From positions 124,001-188,000 of the forward strand of contig JAVXUO010003040.1 of NCBI GenBank assembly GCA_033065855.1: a DNA stretch of 64,000 nt, in the 5' to 3' direction. The stretch's first letter is position 1. Each line of letters starts with the position of its first letter. The stretch is from Escallonia rubra (Eukaryota; Streptophyta; Magnoliopsida; Escalloniales; Escalloniaceae). A program made the translations under genes and the position numbers. Shown here piece by piece: positions 11,621-24,299 of this stretch. Under the pieces are notes generated by a model. It made no database searches. It worked only from the letters and a program-made list of their open reading frames with translations, and was not told the DNA's origin.

Positions 11621-11868
11621 CGGTAGGACGGTGGAGGATCTAGAGCAACGGCGAGGGTGGAAGCTGCAGGTCACGGCGGTACGAGCGACAATATGGGGTC
11701 GGCGGTGGTGGAAACCTAGTTACGGCGGCGATCAATAGGACATGTAATCTTTTATCATAGTGAATCTATATCTATCTAAAACTCCATAGTTACGGGACAG
11801 AAATTTTCTAAGTAACACAAAACTTTATGTTTGAATATTAATACATATTTGGTTCTTAAAATTTAAAA

Positions 11869-13690
11869 GGGATAATTGCAAAAAATACTTTTATAATTTG
11901 GGATAGTTGTAAAAAGACTCCATTGTTATAAAATTATGAAGACCTCACTCTAGCTCTTATTTTGTTGTAACTGTTAGAAAAGTCATCTAAATTAACAGAG
12001 TGTTCTTCACGCTCTTGAAAAATGCGTGTAGTACAAAATTTATACATTAGGGGAAAGTAGGGAATGACTCCCTCTACTTTACACGTTGTGCGATTTGCCC
12101 CCCTCCACTTCAAAGTTAAGCACTAAGCCCCCCCACAGTTACAGAAAATGGACACTTTAGACGGAAACCGTTAAATATAACAGCGCGTGGTCAACACGCG
12201 CGTTGACTAACGATTTTTTTTTGTAAATGACATTTTTGCCCATTGTCTCTTTTTAGAAAAGAAAATCAGAAAAAACCCTAATTCTAACCACCCCACCCCC
12301 CGCCACCCAACCCCCATATCCCCCCAACCTAATTCTGTCAACTCCCCCGACCACCCGACCACCCGACCACCGCACCCCTTCGTCTCCCCGTCTGCCTCCC
12401 TCTTCCCTGTCGTTGCACCACCCTCCCCCTCCCCCTTCCCCGTCGCAGCGACCGCCCTTCCCCTTCCCCTTCCCCGTCGCCGCGACCGCCCTCCCCCTTC
12501 CCAAGGCCCCGTCGCAACGACCGCCCTTCCCCGTCGGCGTGACCGCCCTCCCCCTTTCCCTTCCCCTTCCACGGCATTGATGAAAATTTGAATTGAATTG
12601 AAATGGAATTGAATTGAAATCGGCGGTGTGGGTTTGCCAAAGGGCTTAGCGTGGTGGGGTGGGTTTGCCAAGGGGCTTGTCGGCGTGCTGGGGTGGGGCG
12701 AGTCTGCCGGATGGTGGGCCGAGAGAGGCTGCCGGCGGCGTGGAGTGAGGAGAACGCTTGGGCTGCCGGCGGCGGGATCAGATCTGGAGAAGGAGAAGAG
12801 AAACCCTAATTTGAAAATTAGGGTTTTGAAACCCTAATTTTAAGGTTTCAAAACCCTAATTTTTAAATCAAGGTTTCAAATCTTCTAATTTTAGGATTTC
12901 AAAAGCTTAATTTGCAAATTAGTTGCTAATCCTAACGGCAATCGCGGTTCCTTTTTTTTTTTTGTAACTCCCTGGTGGTCGGAGAAAAAGACCAGTGGTT
13001 GTGCTCAGTGAAGTGGTTGTGCTCAGTGAATCACCAATTGTAGGGGGTTGACCAGAGGAGGAGGGTCATGGGCAAAAATTGTAATTTAAATTTGAGGGGG
13101 GGAAATTGCACACCGTGTATAGTACATGTGGTCATTAGCTAATAAAGAAATAAGGGAATTTTGGTCATTTCACGCTATTCATAACGGATTCGTCTAAGGT
13201 GCCCATTTTCTGTAACTGTGGGGGGGTTTAGTGCTTAACTTTGAAGTGGAGGGGGGCAAATCGCACAACGTGTAAAGTAGAGGAGGTCATTCCCTACTTT
13301 CCCCTATACATTAAAAAGACCAAAATACCCTCCCTCTTTTTATCTCTCCCAAACAAGTTCCAATTCCACCAAAACCTAACCCTAGCCACCACCCTCACCA
13401 CCACCACCTTAGTCTGCCACCTACGCCACCCACAACTGGCGCCACCACCACCCCAGCCTTATGCACCTAGCAGTCGCTAGCCCCGTCACCGCTCCCCGTC
13501 AGTGTAAGCTCCTTCACAATTCCTCCTCCACCACCCCGTCTACCACTTGCGCCACCCACAAACGGCGCCACCATATGACTTAACCAATCCCCCCATCGTC
13601 GCCAACTGCTGCACACAATCCCATCATCGCCAACAGCCCACCCAATTCGGCTGCCACCATCACTGCTGAATGCCACAGCGACCATCACCG
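11869..13690. mobile_element. One-ended Mutator-like sequence hosting a nested element
   Basis: The left end, GGGATAATTGCAAAAAATAC, resembles the end of Mutator-like element 3 (GGGAAAATTGCAAAAAACAC). The sequence continues after the nested element at 13314 with a C-rich, CACC-repeated stretch like the inside of element 3. No matching right end was found; the element appears to be cut by the LTR that starts at 13694. Confidence 0.5.
12050..13304. mobile_element. Mutator-like element 2 (non-autonomous)
   Basis: Terminal inverted repeats of about 100 bases begin GGGGAAAGTAGGGAATGAC on both strands and differ at only about three positions. The perfect 9-bp duplication TATACATTA (12041-12049 and 13305-13313) confirms the ends. 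A more diverged internal copy of the terminal sequence lies near 13060-13140. The interior is CCCCT-rich (12285-12570) and holds several AAACCCTAATTTT motifs, alternating in orientation, at 12800-12910. There is no transposase; Gly/Arg-rich open frames on the minus strand (12207-12671) are composition artefacts. Confidence 0.93.
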
Positions 13691-13693
13691 CCT

Positions 13694-15506
13694 TGTAACA
13701 TCCCGAATTTTTCAGAACGTTAACACTTGCTCGATTATTTACGCTAAGGGAATAATACCTCAAACTTAACAATATTATATCACAAACTGTCAGAGCAACT
13801 AAATCATCAATTAAATCATATTCCTAATAGGCTGTCATAATTGGAACATCAAAATTAAGTCCGAAATTTTTTATATAATGATGTTAACCCGCACAGGGGT
13901 TCTATTGATCAATACTATCTTAATTTCTCTCTCGTTCGGCTCTAATTCATACTCAAGCAACATGCGAAAAAGAAATCAAAGGAGAGTGAGCTTTCGATAG
14001 CCCAGTAAGGTCGATCAAAGATTAAAACAACAAAACGATTCGGACGAGTTTTCATTTAGAGTCAAACAAAATTTTTTAAGAGTACTTTCAATAAAACACA
14101 ACATTTCGATATAGACGAACAATGCGAACGATTTTATATTCAAGTCCAATAACATCTTTTCAAAGGATTTTGTTTTTGATGAAATCACTACAATTCGATA
14201 TAAACATTGAGACGAGTATCATCTCAATCCCTTAAATCAGTAGTTATTCAAAAACACTTCAGGTATAATAAAAAGAAATAGGAAATATTGAACATGAGCA
14301 GTACACTATAGCAAAGCCACCCTGGCAGTGCTCGATACGCTTTACATATGCATATGTACACTGACTAGTCTATCTAGGTACTAGTTTAACCCAACCAACA
14401 GACCATCCTTATAACTCTCAGGTTTACTAACTCATGTCAATATTCAAGGAATTTAAACACAATTCAAAATGTTTTACAATGATTGAATTAAATAATAAAT
14501 GAGAATAACGAATTTCAAGCGATCGCTATCAGGCTCAAATTAGGGTTCCATGGACAGTTTCAAAACATCTTTTGTATCAAACATAAAATCGAATCAATGT
14601 AGTTCATAAACCTGCGTAATAAAACATTTGAAATCAGAACGATGAAGTAGGGTTCAGATGGAATTCCTTACCTCGATCCAACTTAAGCAATGCTATACAA
14701 CCTCGATCAATAATCCTTAAATCAACCTAAATTGACAATTTATTTGTTAGAACACAATCTATGTCTAATATACTATAAACCTTAATATCAACTACCCACC
14801 ACGTGCTTACTTCTAACTCCGAAATCGCGCAACTCAAAACGGAACTCGCACACGGCCAACTACCTAACCGAAAATCATGTACGCTCCATAATAAGTAACG
14901 ATACTCCAAATACATATTAAATTATAACAAAACACTTTTATAGCTTAAAAAATTATAAAAAGTCAAAATATGAATTTTTGAATATTTTCGAATTAAAAAT
15001 AATTTCTTTAAATACAATAAAATCCATAAATAGTCATAATTACTTCTAGCTGAAAATAAAGTCCCGTAATTTTTTTAATAAGTTTAAAATATACATTAAA
15101 ATTATAGAAACTGAAATCAGAATTTAAAAGATCTCAAACCTTTTTTAAATTGTTCGTTTTGCTAAAATCAATGTGATACATAAATGATAACAAATCAACT
15201 ACAAAAATCATCAAAATTATACTGGGACTTTTTTATACTGTAAAACCATTAGTCTAATTTTTTTCAGAATATTTTCATGAGTTTAAAGGCTTCAAAAGAA
15301 TTTTAAAATTTTGGAATTACAGAAAATATTAAAAATACACAAGATTTCAGAAAATTATAAAATTTTGTCTAAATTCTAATATGGCCTAACGTACTATACT
15401 GTAAATTTTTATGTTCTAGAGATAACCGTGCACTAGTCTATGCACGTGTCGAACTTAACGCGAACTCGTGGTACAAATCTACAAGCATAGTGAGAGGCAG
15501 CGACAT
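13694..15506 (-). repeat. Reversed gypsy-type LTR, solo or truncated
   Basis: Read on the minus strand the sequence ends GGGATGTTACA (13694), a common end of plant Ty3-gypsy LTRs. The other end is set tentatively at ...GCAGCGACA near 15506, giving TGTCGCTGCC on the minus strand. No internal region, PBS or PPT is attached. The 5-bp flanks (CGCCT and TGGCG) do not match, so the right boundary is uncertain. Confidence 0.5.
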
Positions 15507-15579
15507 GGCGGTTTCGGTGTGTCATGGGTGGTTGATTGGTGGCCTTTGGTGATCGTGGGTGTGTCGTGAAAATGGTGGT

Positions 15580-15768
15580 TGGTGGCTGGTGTGTGTGTGT
15601 GCACGCGCGTGTTTGCAAGTATGTGCGTGTGTGTGGTGTATGTGTGCTTAGGTGTGACGTGCGCTCTGATGTGTGTGCGCGTTTGTTGTGTGTATGGGGT
15701 GGGTGTGTGTGGGCGGGTGTGGGGGTGTGCACGCGCTATGGGGTATGGTATGTGTGTGTGTGTGTGTT
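15580..15768. repeat. GT-rich low-complexity tract
   Basis: Imperfect TGTG/GCGTGTG repeats dominate. Cysteine/valine-rich open frames here on the plus strand and His/Thr-rich frames on the minus strand are composition artefacts. Confidence 0.9.
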
Positions 15769-15769
15769 G

Positions 15770-16302
15770 AAGGCAAATTGGTGTGGAGATGCAACAGAAT
15801 TATGCAATTTAAGGATTCTCTTTTTGAAATTTAAAATGATGAAGTTTGAGGTTATTTATGTATTTATTGTTACCAAATCAGATTCCTAATCCACATCTCT
15901 CTTTATTTACTTTTATTTATTTATTTATTGTCGTAAAGTACATTATCCATATAGTCGTGATTTTGTTTGTGATAAATGAGAGAAGGGGTGGATATTGAGA
16001 AATGTAGTTATACTGTTGTGACAAAAGAATAAATAGATTCAAAGTTATGTGATGGCTTCTATAAGTTCATTTTCATTATTAGTGACCAAAATTAATCTCC
16101 AACATTATGAATATTATTTTCTCAGTTCTTTATATGACTTGTTAGTTAATGTTTATGACATATATTATCATGTCATTACCGATATTGCTATTTCTTTGTT
16201 CACTTATATTTGAAATCTAACGATTTTTTTACTCATTTGACGACACATGTGATGAGTAAATATCATGTAAAAACTAATAAGGAGTTATACAATGATAGAA
16301 TC
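15770..16302. other. AT-rich spacer
   Basis: No coding frame or element end is recognisable. Confidence 0.4.
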
Positions 16303-16321
16303 GCACATGCACCGCATGTGC
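16303..16321. repeat. Perfect 8-bp hairpin, possible Helitron 3'-end relic
   Basis: GCACATGC-ACC-GCATGTGC is a perfect stem-loop followed by ACGAAAACTTGTT. Plant Helitrons end in a similar GC-rich hairpin followed by CTRR and T. Here the expected CTAG would have become CTTG. No matching 5' end was found. Confidence 0.35.
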
Positions 16322-16860
16322 ACGAAAACTTGTTTGTTTTTAAATGGAGTGCACTCTGAATGAAACCCACGTCAGTTCGAAGTGCGAAATAATCGATTGG
16401 GCTGGATATTTCATAAGGCCACTGATCCAATCCAACAGTTTACATCTTTTTCGACCCAAGTATATAGCAATTTATTGAATGATGAATCAAAAGCAACATA
16501 CTCGAAGCGGATGTAAAGATGAATTATGAAGGATAATCACACCATCTAGTTGCATGTCTATCTTATATAGTTCGGGATTATTAATTTCGATCATCTAAGA
16601 CTATTAGATATATTATAAAATGACTTTATGCGTCCCTTGCTTGATTCATCAATCACATTAGCCCTCGCTAATCAATGATCCTTACGCACGGTAATACAAG
16701 ACACCCCGCCCCACCACGAGTTACCCTATCCTTATTTGCTCCATCTTTGACTTAACATGTCCCGCCTCGCCCATTTCATTCAGGTTCAAACCGCCTCATT
16801 AACCCAATTCTCTACGGCTCAACCAGTTTAATTTTCTTAAACTAGTCATATTATGTCACA
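16322..16860. other. Unassigned spacer
   Basis: 16690-16830 contains CCCGCC-type motifs separated by short spacers, reminiscent of subterminal repeats of hAT elements, but no ends or target duplication could be set. Confidence 0.35.
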
Positions 16861-16869
16861 AAAATTATA

Positions 16870-17974
16870 GGGAAAATTGCAAAAAACACCCTCGTGGTTT
16901 GAGCCATTTGCAAAAAGACCCCTGTAGTTACAAAAGTTGCAAAGATACACCCGTGGTCGCAAAAAGTGTTGCAACCAACGGTTTTCGTAACGAAATGAAA
17001 ATATTGTCCAAAATACCCCTGCCAACAAAAGTCTCCAGCAGAGACCACCCTAGCCACACCGCCGCCACTCCAGCCTGCCATTCATGGACACAAGCCCAAG
17101 CCCTCTCTCTCTCACAGCCACGCCGCCCCTACCACCATCACCCAGCCATGTCTGTCGTGTCCACAAGCCGAAGCAGATCTCTCTCATCACTACCACAACT
17201 CCGCCTAATCGAAACCCGTCGCCGCCACTGCCTCCATCACCCCACCCCGTCTGCCACCTGCCTTACCCACGACCGCCCCGTTGCTACTTGCCTCATCGAA
17301 ACCTGTCGCCGCCACTGCCTCATCAAATCGCACATACTTAGACCTAAGGTTTCAATCGCAAGGTGCGATTGAAACCCTAGATCTAAGTTTGTGCAATTTC
17401 GGCAAATCAACAACATCAAAGTTTGTGAAACCCTAGATCTAAGCCCATATCTGATTTACCCGAATTGCACAAAGTCAGATCTAGGGTTTCAATTGCACAT
17501 TGCAATTTGAAAACCTAGATCTTAGTTTGTGCGATTAGGGTTCGAATTGTCGGCGGTTGCACCGAAATTAATCTTAGCTTGTGCGAATTTTTGTGCGATA
17601 AGTTTGGGCGGTGATGGCGGCATCGGGATTGGGTGGGGCTAATGGTGGCGCCGGTTGTGGCTGGCAAACAGAATGGTGGCGGCGAGATTATGAAGGGCTT
17701 ACATCGAGGTGGAGCAGGAGGTGGCGGTGGTTAGGGTTTAGGTGATTAGAGTAGGAAAGAAAATTAGGGTTTGGGAAAAGAAGAAGAAATAGAGGGCAAC
17801 TTGGTCATTTCGTTAAATTAATCTCTGCCAAACGCACTGTTGCCGTTAGTTTGAACGATTTTTTTGACGGTTGCAACACTTTTGCGACCACAGGTGTATC
17901 TTTGTAACTTTTGTAACTACATGGGTCTTTTTGCAAATGGCTCAAACCACGAGGGTGTTTTTTGCAATTTTCCC
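16870..17974. mobile_element. Mutator-like element 3 (non-autonomous)
   Basis: The ends are GGGAAAATTGCAAAAAACAC at 16870 and its near-perfect reverse complement at 17974. The inverted repeats run for about 110 bases. The perfect 9-bp duplication AAAATTATA (16861-16869 and 17975-17983) fixes the boundaries. The interior has repeated AAACCCTAGATCTAAG motifs in both orientations (17337-17545) and C-rich stretches, but no transposase or recognisable captured gene. Confidence 0.93.
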
Positions 17975-17983
17975 AAAATTATA

Positions 17984-18910
17984 TTCTTTCTTCCAATAGT
18001 GGTGGTGAGCGGAGGTGGCTGTGGGAATTTTTGGCCGGCGACAGCTTTTGCTTGAATGTTTTAGTAGTGACTATCGGCGGAAAGTGATGGTGGCTACTAG
18101 GATTTCCTTACAACGGGCGGTGGCAGCAACTACCAGAACTTTTAGGCGGTGACTGACACCGACTGATATGACGACTGTGGGGCAGTGGGCGGTGACTGCC
18201 TCCGTTAGGAGCGACTGTGGCCACCAGATTGCAGGGGCGATGGTAGGTAGTGGCTGCCAACTGTGTGAGAGTGAGAGAGAGAGAGATGTGGGGGATGGGA
18301 GAGAGAGGGAGCAGAGAGAAAAGACATATAAATGGGTTATGTTTTTAAAATTCTATTTGGTTAAGTTTGGGATGAAAAAAAAAATCAAAATAACCCAATT
18401 TGGTTAATTCCCTCCTTGCCCCATATCCATTTAAAGCTTCCTTAAATAGGTACCATGTGAGGAGAGACAGGGCGGGACTCTAATTAGGACCCCAAATTGC
18501 CATCCTGAAGAACCTTACATGGTCAGGACCAACTGTTTGAGACCATAGAATATTACTTTATATCATCGCAATTTCTCTCCACTGTCAAATATGAGACTAC
18601 TTTTCTCCAAGTAAAAAAACAAACCCAAGTTAGCACAATCCTTGAAAAAATATGTGACTGCCAAAACAGTAGGCAAAAGCATATTAAAAGCACGAACAAT
18701 GACTCTTTCACTTCAAATCTCCTTGCCGGGATCAACTAATAGCTCTACTTATGAGAGACACGACAATAAAACCAATTGTTCTCATAAGGAGACACACAAT
18801 TCATGCAGTTGGGGGTAAAAACCTCAAATATCATTAGTTGAAATTAACATCTAAGAAGGAAGAGATTAGAATAAGAGAAAAGAAGAGAATACAGGGGGAT
18901 GAAAATGCCT
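17984..18910. other. Unassigned spacer
   Basis: 18265-18315 is GA-rich. No convincing coding frame or transposon end is visible. Confidence 0.4.
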
Positions 18911-18918
18911 CTTGCAAG

Positions 18919-19783
18919 TAGGGCTGTATATGAATTGAGTTCGAGCATAACATGGGCATGTTCGAGTTCCGCTTGTATACTTTCACGTAATTTTGAACTC
19001 GACTCGTGTTCATTACTGCCTAAAAAATAATATCCAAACTTGGCTTTAGTTCGTTACCAGAAAAATTAGGCTCGACTGGGCTTGTTCGTCTAACCTAGTT
19101 CAAATCCCACTGCTCTGACTAAATTAACACTACCTTGATAGACTTCTGTAGAATTAGAGAGATGTTAAATTTTTTTATCCAATATCATGATAAAAAGAGT
19201 CGTAGTGGAAATGGTGATGCTACAATCCAGATCTGATCGTTGTAATCATGGTTGGCGTGATGTGAGTGTATACTAGAGAGAGAGAGAATTTTTGTAGAGG
19301 AGTTAGTATAAGAGAGAATAGAAATTTTTTTGCATATGTGATTGTGAAACTTGAGGAAGGGGGGGAGGGGGAGAAGCCGAGAAAGAGAGGGGTTATTAGG
19401 TTGTCTAAACGATAAGGAGAGAGTTGGGCTTCAATAGTTAGGATGTTTGGTTGCATATGGAGTAATGCGCTTAGGTTACGTGTAGAAAACATTTAGATTT
19501 AGTGTTGGGCTTGTAATTCATCTGACTGAGTTTAGGGTCTTTATATATGATTTATAAACATGTTCTTAACATCTTAATGCTTAAAAATATATAAATATTA
19601 ATATATTATTTGGACGAGCTGTTGACGAACACATTCGTGCACTTTCATATCTTCGTGCTCGACTCATTTGATAAATGAGTTCTAAAACGTTGTTTGCATT
19701 CAATTTATTTATTATATAAACGAGTTCTAGAGGGAACGAACCCGAAACAGTGGTGACCAGTTCAATTCATTTTTACAGTCGTA
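18919..19783. mobile_element. Non-autonomous hAT element
   Basis: The ends read TAGGGCTGTATATGAATTGA and, on the other strand, TACGACTGTAAAAATGAATTGA. The subterminal regions are rich in GAGTTCGAG/GCTCGA motifs, as in many plant hAT elements. The flanking 8-mers CTTGCAAG (18911-18918) and CTCGCAAG (19784-19791) match at seven of eight positions, as expected of an aged hAT target duplication. No transposase is inside. Confidence 0.75.
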
Positions 19784-19791
19784 CTCGCAAG

Positions 19792-20615
19792 TGAAAGAGA
19801 CACCCGACCCAAAGACAACATCTGGTTTTCGGTAGTTTAAAGAAACTGAGAAGAGGAAATTAAATTTTATAATGTATTTGACAAGTTTTTCGTGTTAAAT
19901 TGAGCAACATTGCGATTAAAATGTGGTAAGCGCAAATCATGATAGTTACATGAGTACTTATATCAAGCAAACTTTTAACGCGATAAGTTTGTGAAGTTCA
20001 CCAATTATGAGAAAGAAATTCTTAATTATGAACAAATGTCTATCTGGTTTTAGGAACAAAATATCTCTTTTACAAAAGCTAAAATAAAATAAAAAACTTA
20101 TGACTTGTATTTCACAACCAGATAGAAAGATTACTATCTTGTCAATATAATTTCAAAATATAAACTACTTTCACAATTACTTGTTAGGTTAGAGATCTAT
20201 GAACTATGGTAGAGGAATATTAAAAAGACGAACTAATCTTTAATTAGCTTGATAACATAGGGATGTGCTATAAGCTTTTGTCCTCCTTCTTACAGAAAGC
20301 CAAACAAATCTAGGCATCGAACAGGGGCCTCTGGGGCTGTCTTTCTTTTTTGTTCTCTTTCCTTTTACCAATCCCTTTTCTCCTTAATGTGAAGAAAACC
20401 ACTTCCACAGTCTCTCGTTGGACTTTACCGCCACAGCACTGGTTTAAGAGTCAGTAAAGTTTCAAGTTCTCCCGAAAGAAAAAGGGAAAATAGAATGTAA
20501 CAATTACTTTACAGCAATCTATCCTAAATGTTTTGTTTGAGCAGTAGTTTGTAGGGCACATGGTTAAGTGTTGACTAACTATTAGCTGGAGATATAAAAC
20601 AGGCCGGGGGGACAT
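19792..20615. other. Unassigned spacer
   Basis: AT-rich; no coding or transposon signal recognised. Confidence 0.4.
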
Positions 20616-20619
20616 GGGC

Positions 20620-22900
20620 CATCCGCGAAAAAGCCCAAGCTGGCCCGGCCAGCACAACGAATAGTGCAGGCCTGAGTCACAAGGGCCTAGAGCATCGACT
20701 GAGACTGCAACTGCACCCCCCCCCCCCCCCCCAAAAAACCTGGTTTGGCTGGTTTTAAGCCCAAGCTCGACCCATGCCCGCCAAGTTTCAAAATTTTGAA
20801 AATTTCCCCTTTCCCCAGACAACCATAATTTCTAAAACTTACTTTTTTACCCCTCTAACAGTTATATAACGGCTAGTTTGAGGGATATTTTCATTCAACC
20901 TTACTCCAATTACTCTTTCATACACTTTTACATATTTATCCGTCCCAACAACTATAAACGGCTAGTTATTAGGGGTGTTTTGGTATTCTGTGAGGCTTGA
21001 ATCATCTATTGATTGATTCATTATCCTCACATTTTTCACCCTTCAATTACAATTCATAACTTTTTCTTATCTTCAAGTTTTCTCGTGCATTCTTATTTGT
21101 TACTAAGTATAACCCTCTCGATTTTTCAATTACAAGCATTGCCTAATTATTAGTCAATAAATTTGGGCTAAATAGCATTATTTAGTAACTTTATTGTCAT
21201 AGGATTTAGTTAGGCTTACCATTTTTTTTTTATTTCAATCATTTTAAAAGTATGTCTACTTTAAGACTATTAAAATCATGTAACCAAAAACGTCCACCAC
21301 AATGAGCAATACAACTTTAAGAGCAATCATTAGTGGGTTTAGACACCAAAAAAAATTTGGATGTTAACAAAAACATTTCTAATTTTTAATATACACATTC
21401 ACAAGATCAATAGCATTTTAATCAAGAGCGCAACTCGGTTGGCGATACTAATACTCCTATGCACGATCGTTGCTCGATGAGTGGTCATGGAGAGGAATCA
21501 CCTAGCCTTAAGTCAGCGAGAAGTTCAAAAGACAGATAAAAGTTGAAAGGCAAGTGTTGAAATCATTTTACAAAGGTTGTGGTTGATGGCATATCCAAAG
21601 GTCAATGTAAGTATAGTTTCAAATATTTTTAAGATGGTAGTGGTAATTCACATCTTAATAGGCATTTATTACAATGTGCATCTAAACAAGGCCACGTTGA
21701 TGTTAGCCAAGCACAATTATCTTTTGACAATAAATTATTTATTTAAAATCAGCGACAATAAATAGATGATCTCGCCAAATTTGTTGTGCACAATAAAGAA
21801 CCTTTTAACTTTACTGATGATGAAAAGTATGCTAGATATCTGAATAACTATGTACAACCTTTTCATAAAATGGTTCATATAAGTATTAGCAGGTCTGATG
21901 CACTGACAATATAAACAACACTTAATTAATTATTTTAAAATTTTGATTGCAAATTTAGTCTTACATTTGATACGTGGAGATCTCCTTACACTGTGGTTAA
22001 TTATTCTTTGTGATAGCTTATTGGATTAATGCTAACAGGGTTATGTATAAGAGAATCATTACTATTGTTCATATCCACGTGGTGCATTAGACGTTGTTGA
22101 AATTATAAGCAGAACATGTACCACTTTTAAGATTGATGACAAGATAATGAGAGTTTTGATAATGCTTAATGATTTGCTGTTGAATTGTTAAAAATGAACC
22201 TCAAGCCTATACTAAGTGAGATTTATTTTTATGTGTTTGCCATATAATTCATTTAATTTTGCAAAAGGTTATAGTTGCTGCAAGACCAATTATTTTCAAA
22301 ATAAGGGGTATTGTTATGTTTGTAAATTCTTTTGGATAAGAATTTAAAGCTTTGTATGTTTAACGTAATTTGTCTTGTAAGAGACCTATTACAGATGTCC
22401 ACCACAGGTAGAACTTCACATATTTTATACTTTTACATTTCATGGTATATAAACAAGTTTATATTCACTGCATATTAATCAAGTTATCACAAGGCTTAAC
22501 AAGTCCCGTTGAATGGCAGTTAGTTGGATACATAGTTGAATTTTTGGAAGTATTTTACAAGTCTACCGTTCTATTGTCTGGTACTTGCCATCCCACGCCC
22601 TCTTTCATATACTAGAAATACTTATAAGGGGTGTAATTTAATAGAGAGCTATGGAAGTGTTTAGTAAGATAGTGCAACAAATGGACATTAGATTTAGAAA
22701 ATAGTGGTCAGAATTGCCTGTGGTTTTTGCTGTTGGCACTGCTTTGGATCCTAGGCCTTACATAACTTTTAGAAAAAATACGCTATGGGTCAGTTGCGAC
22801 AAACCTGCTTACGACTTCTATGAGTTTGTTGTTCGAACAACTATATAAATATTATCGAAATTTTGCTAACATGCGCATGCGCCTTACATCATCGAGCAGT
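20620..22900 (+). pseudogene. Decayed hAT transposon with BED-finger transposase
   Basis: This encoded a hAT transposase. The left part (20607-20790) is GGCC-rich, as in hAT subterminal regions, and includes a C17 run at 20716-20732. Coding traces in shifting plus-strand frames run from about 21560 to 22860: a BED zinc-finger-like stretch ending in a SHLNRHLLQC motif (about 21645-21685), a following segment around NFTDDEKYARYLN (about 21815-21850), an EFLEVFYKST motif near 22540-22570, and a GTALDPRPY motif near 22736-22763. These correspond to successive parts of the hAT catalytic and C-terminal region. Stops and frameshifts are frequent. Neither end nor a target duplication could be identified. 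Confidence 0.7.
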
Positions 22901-22929
22901 CAAATGTATTACGGTATATGTCATATCTT

Positions 22930-24000
22930 AAGGGTACCAAGATGGAAAGTACCTTGAAGGATGTTCCGTGAAGGACCGGGTAGCTTTGAGAAGATAGGCA
23001 GCACAATTCATCATGTGTGACCGAAGATTGTATAAGGGACATTATAATGGAGAACACCTGTTGTTTGTAACCCCGAGAAAAATATAGTAGTCAGATCATG
23101 GAGGATATACATGTGGGATAGTGTGGACCGCACATGATGAGTGAATGCTAGTGAAGAAACTCCTCTGACAAGGATATTATTGGAGTACTATGGAGCAAGA
23201 CTGTGTCGAGTATGTGAAGAGATGTCACAAATGTCAGGTGTATGCCTACAATATCTCCCTCCCCGAGAGTTATACAACATGACCTCCCCCTGGCCATTCT
23301 CAGTTGGGGAATAGATGTGATAGTGAAGATATGCCCTAAAGCCTCTAATGGACATGAATTTATACCAGTAGCAATAGACTATTTCACAAAATGGGTGGAC
23401 GCCGCTTCGTATGCCATATTCAATGCCAAAAAGTGGCTTAGTTCACCCGAACGAACTTTATTTGCCAATATGGAGTACCTCGGGAGTTGATCTCGGACAA
23501 CGGGCTATATTTTGAAGGAGAAGTCACAAACCTAGTCGAGGAGTATTGTATCATACGACACAATTTGTTACCATACCGACCACATACCAATGAAGCTGTC
23601 GAGGCCGCCAACAAGAACATTAAGAGCATGCTGGGCAAGATGATAGATTCTTGAAGGAGTTGGCCGAATAAGCTTCCCTACGCCCTCTGGGGCTATAGGA
23701 TATCGATAAGAGCATTGACTGGGACTACCCCATATTCATTAGTTTACGACATGGAGGCTGTACTCCCAGTAGAATTAGAAGTTAACTCCCTGAGGGTGCT
23801 GTTAGAGAATCAAATGGCCGAGGAAGATTGGGTGAGAAACCGATTCAAAGAGTTGGCATTAGCAGAGGAGAAAATGTTGAAAGCGTTATATCACATCCAA
23901 GGCTACCAAAAGCGGATTGCCTAAGCCTTTAACAACCGAGTGAAGGGATGCGGATTGAAAGAAGGAGATCTAGTGTTAAAGGAGAACATTGGAAATTTTT
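22930..24000 (+). pseudogene. Gypsy integrase fragment (Tat type)
   Basis: This is the C-terminal part of a gypsy polyprotein. Traces of the segment ahead of integrase lie near 22980-23080. A clearer frame at 23242-23490 carries SWGIDVIVKICPKASNGHEF and AIDYFTKWVDAASYA, typical of the Tat integrase core. Another frame at 23715-23924 carries TGTTPYSLVYDMEAVLPVEL. The middle of the core (about 23490-23700), with the remaining catalytic positions, is in yet another frame. Several stops and at least two frameshifts make it inactive. RT and RNase H are not present upstream. Confidence 0.85.
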
Positions 24001-24299
24001 AAAAACCGCGAGGAAATTTTGAACCTAATTGGTTATGTCCATAAATGATCAAGTCGATTTAGATAGAATTGAGTTGTCACAATTAGTCAACCTAGACCAA
24101 GTAAATAAATATTATGTTTGAGCTAGATTTATAATTGAACTACAAATGACCTGATCCAGCTTAACAACACTTTTTAGCACACACAAGTTAATGTAACACA
24201 TAGATGTAGGTACTTAGGCAGCTCGTAAAGTTACCTCAGGCACCATCAACTTCTAATAAAAGGTCTTTTGTTCCACTAGTTAAGATACTAAATACATCC

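Noticed and set aside
12207-12671. Gly/Arg-rich frames of up to 154 codons on the minus strand
   Set aside because: They lie in a CCCCT-repeat interior of a Mutator-like element; overlapping frames all look alike, so this is composition.
13694-15506. Solo LTR with defined target duplication
   Set aside because: The left end is convincing, but flanking 5-mers do not match, so I kept it as an uncertain LTR and not a fully defined one.
11860-15840. 9-bp duplication AATTTAAAA near 11860 and 15827 as the ends of one Mutator-like element
   Set aside because: The sequence next to the second copy does not match the terminal inverted repeat, so the match is probably chance in AT-rich DNA.
15433-15889. 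Cys/Val-rich and His/Thr-rich frames
   Set aside because: Products of the GT-rich tract.
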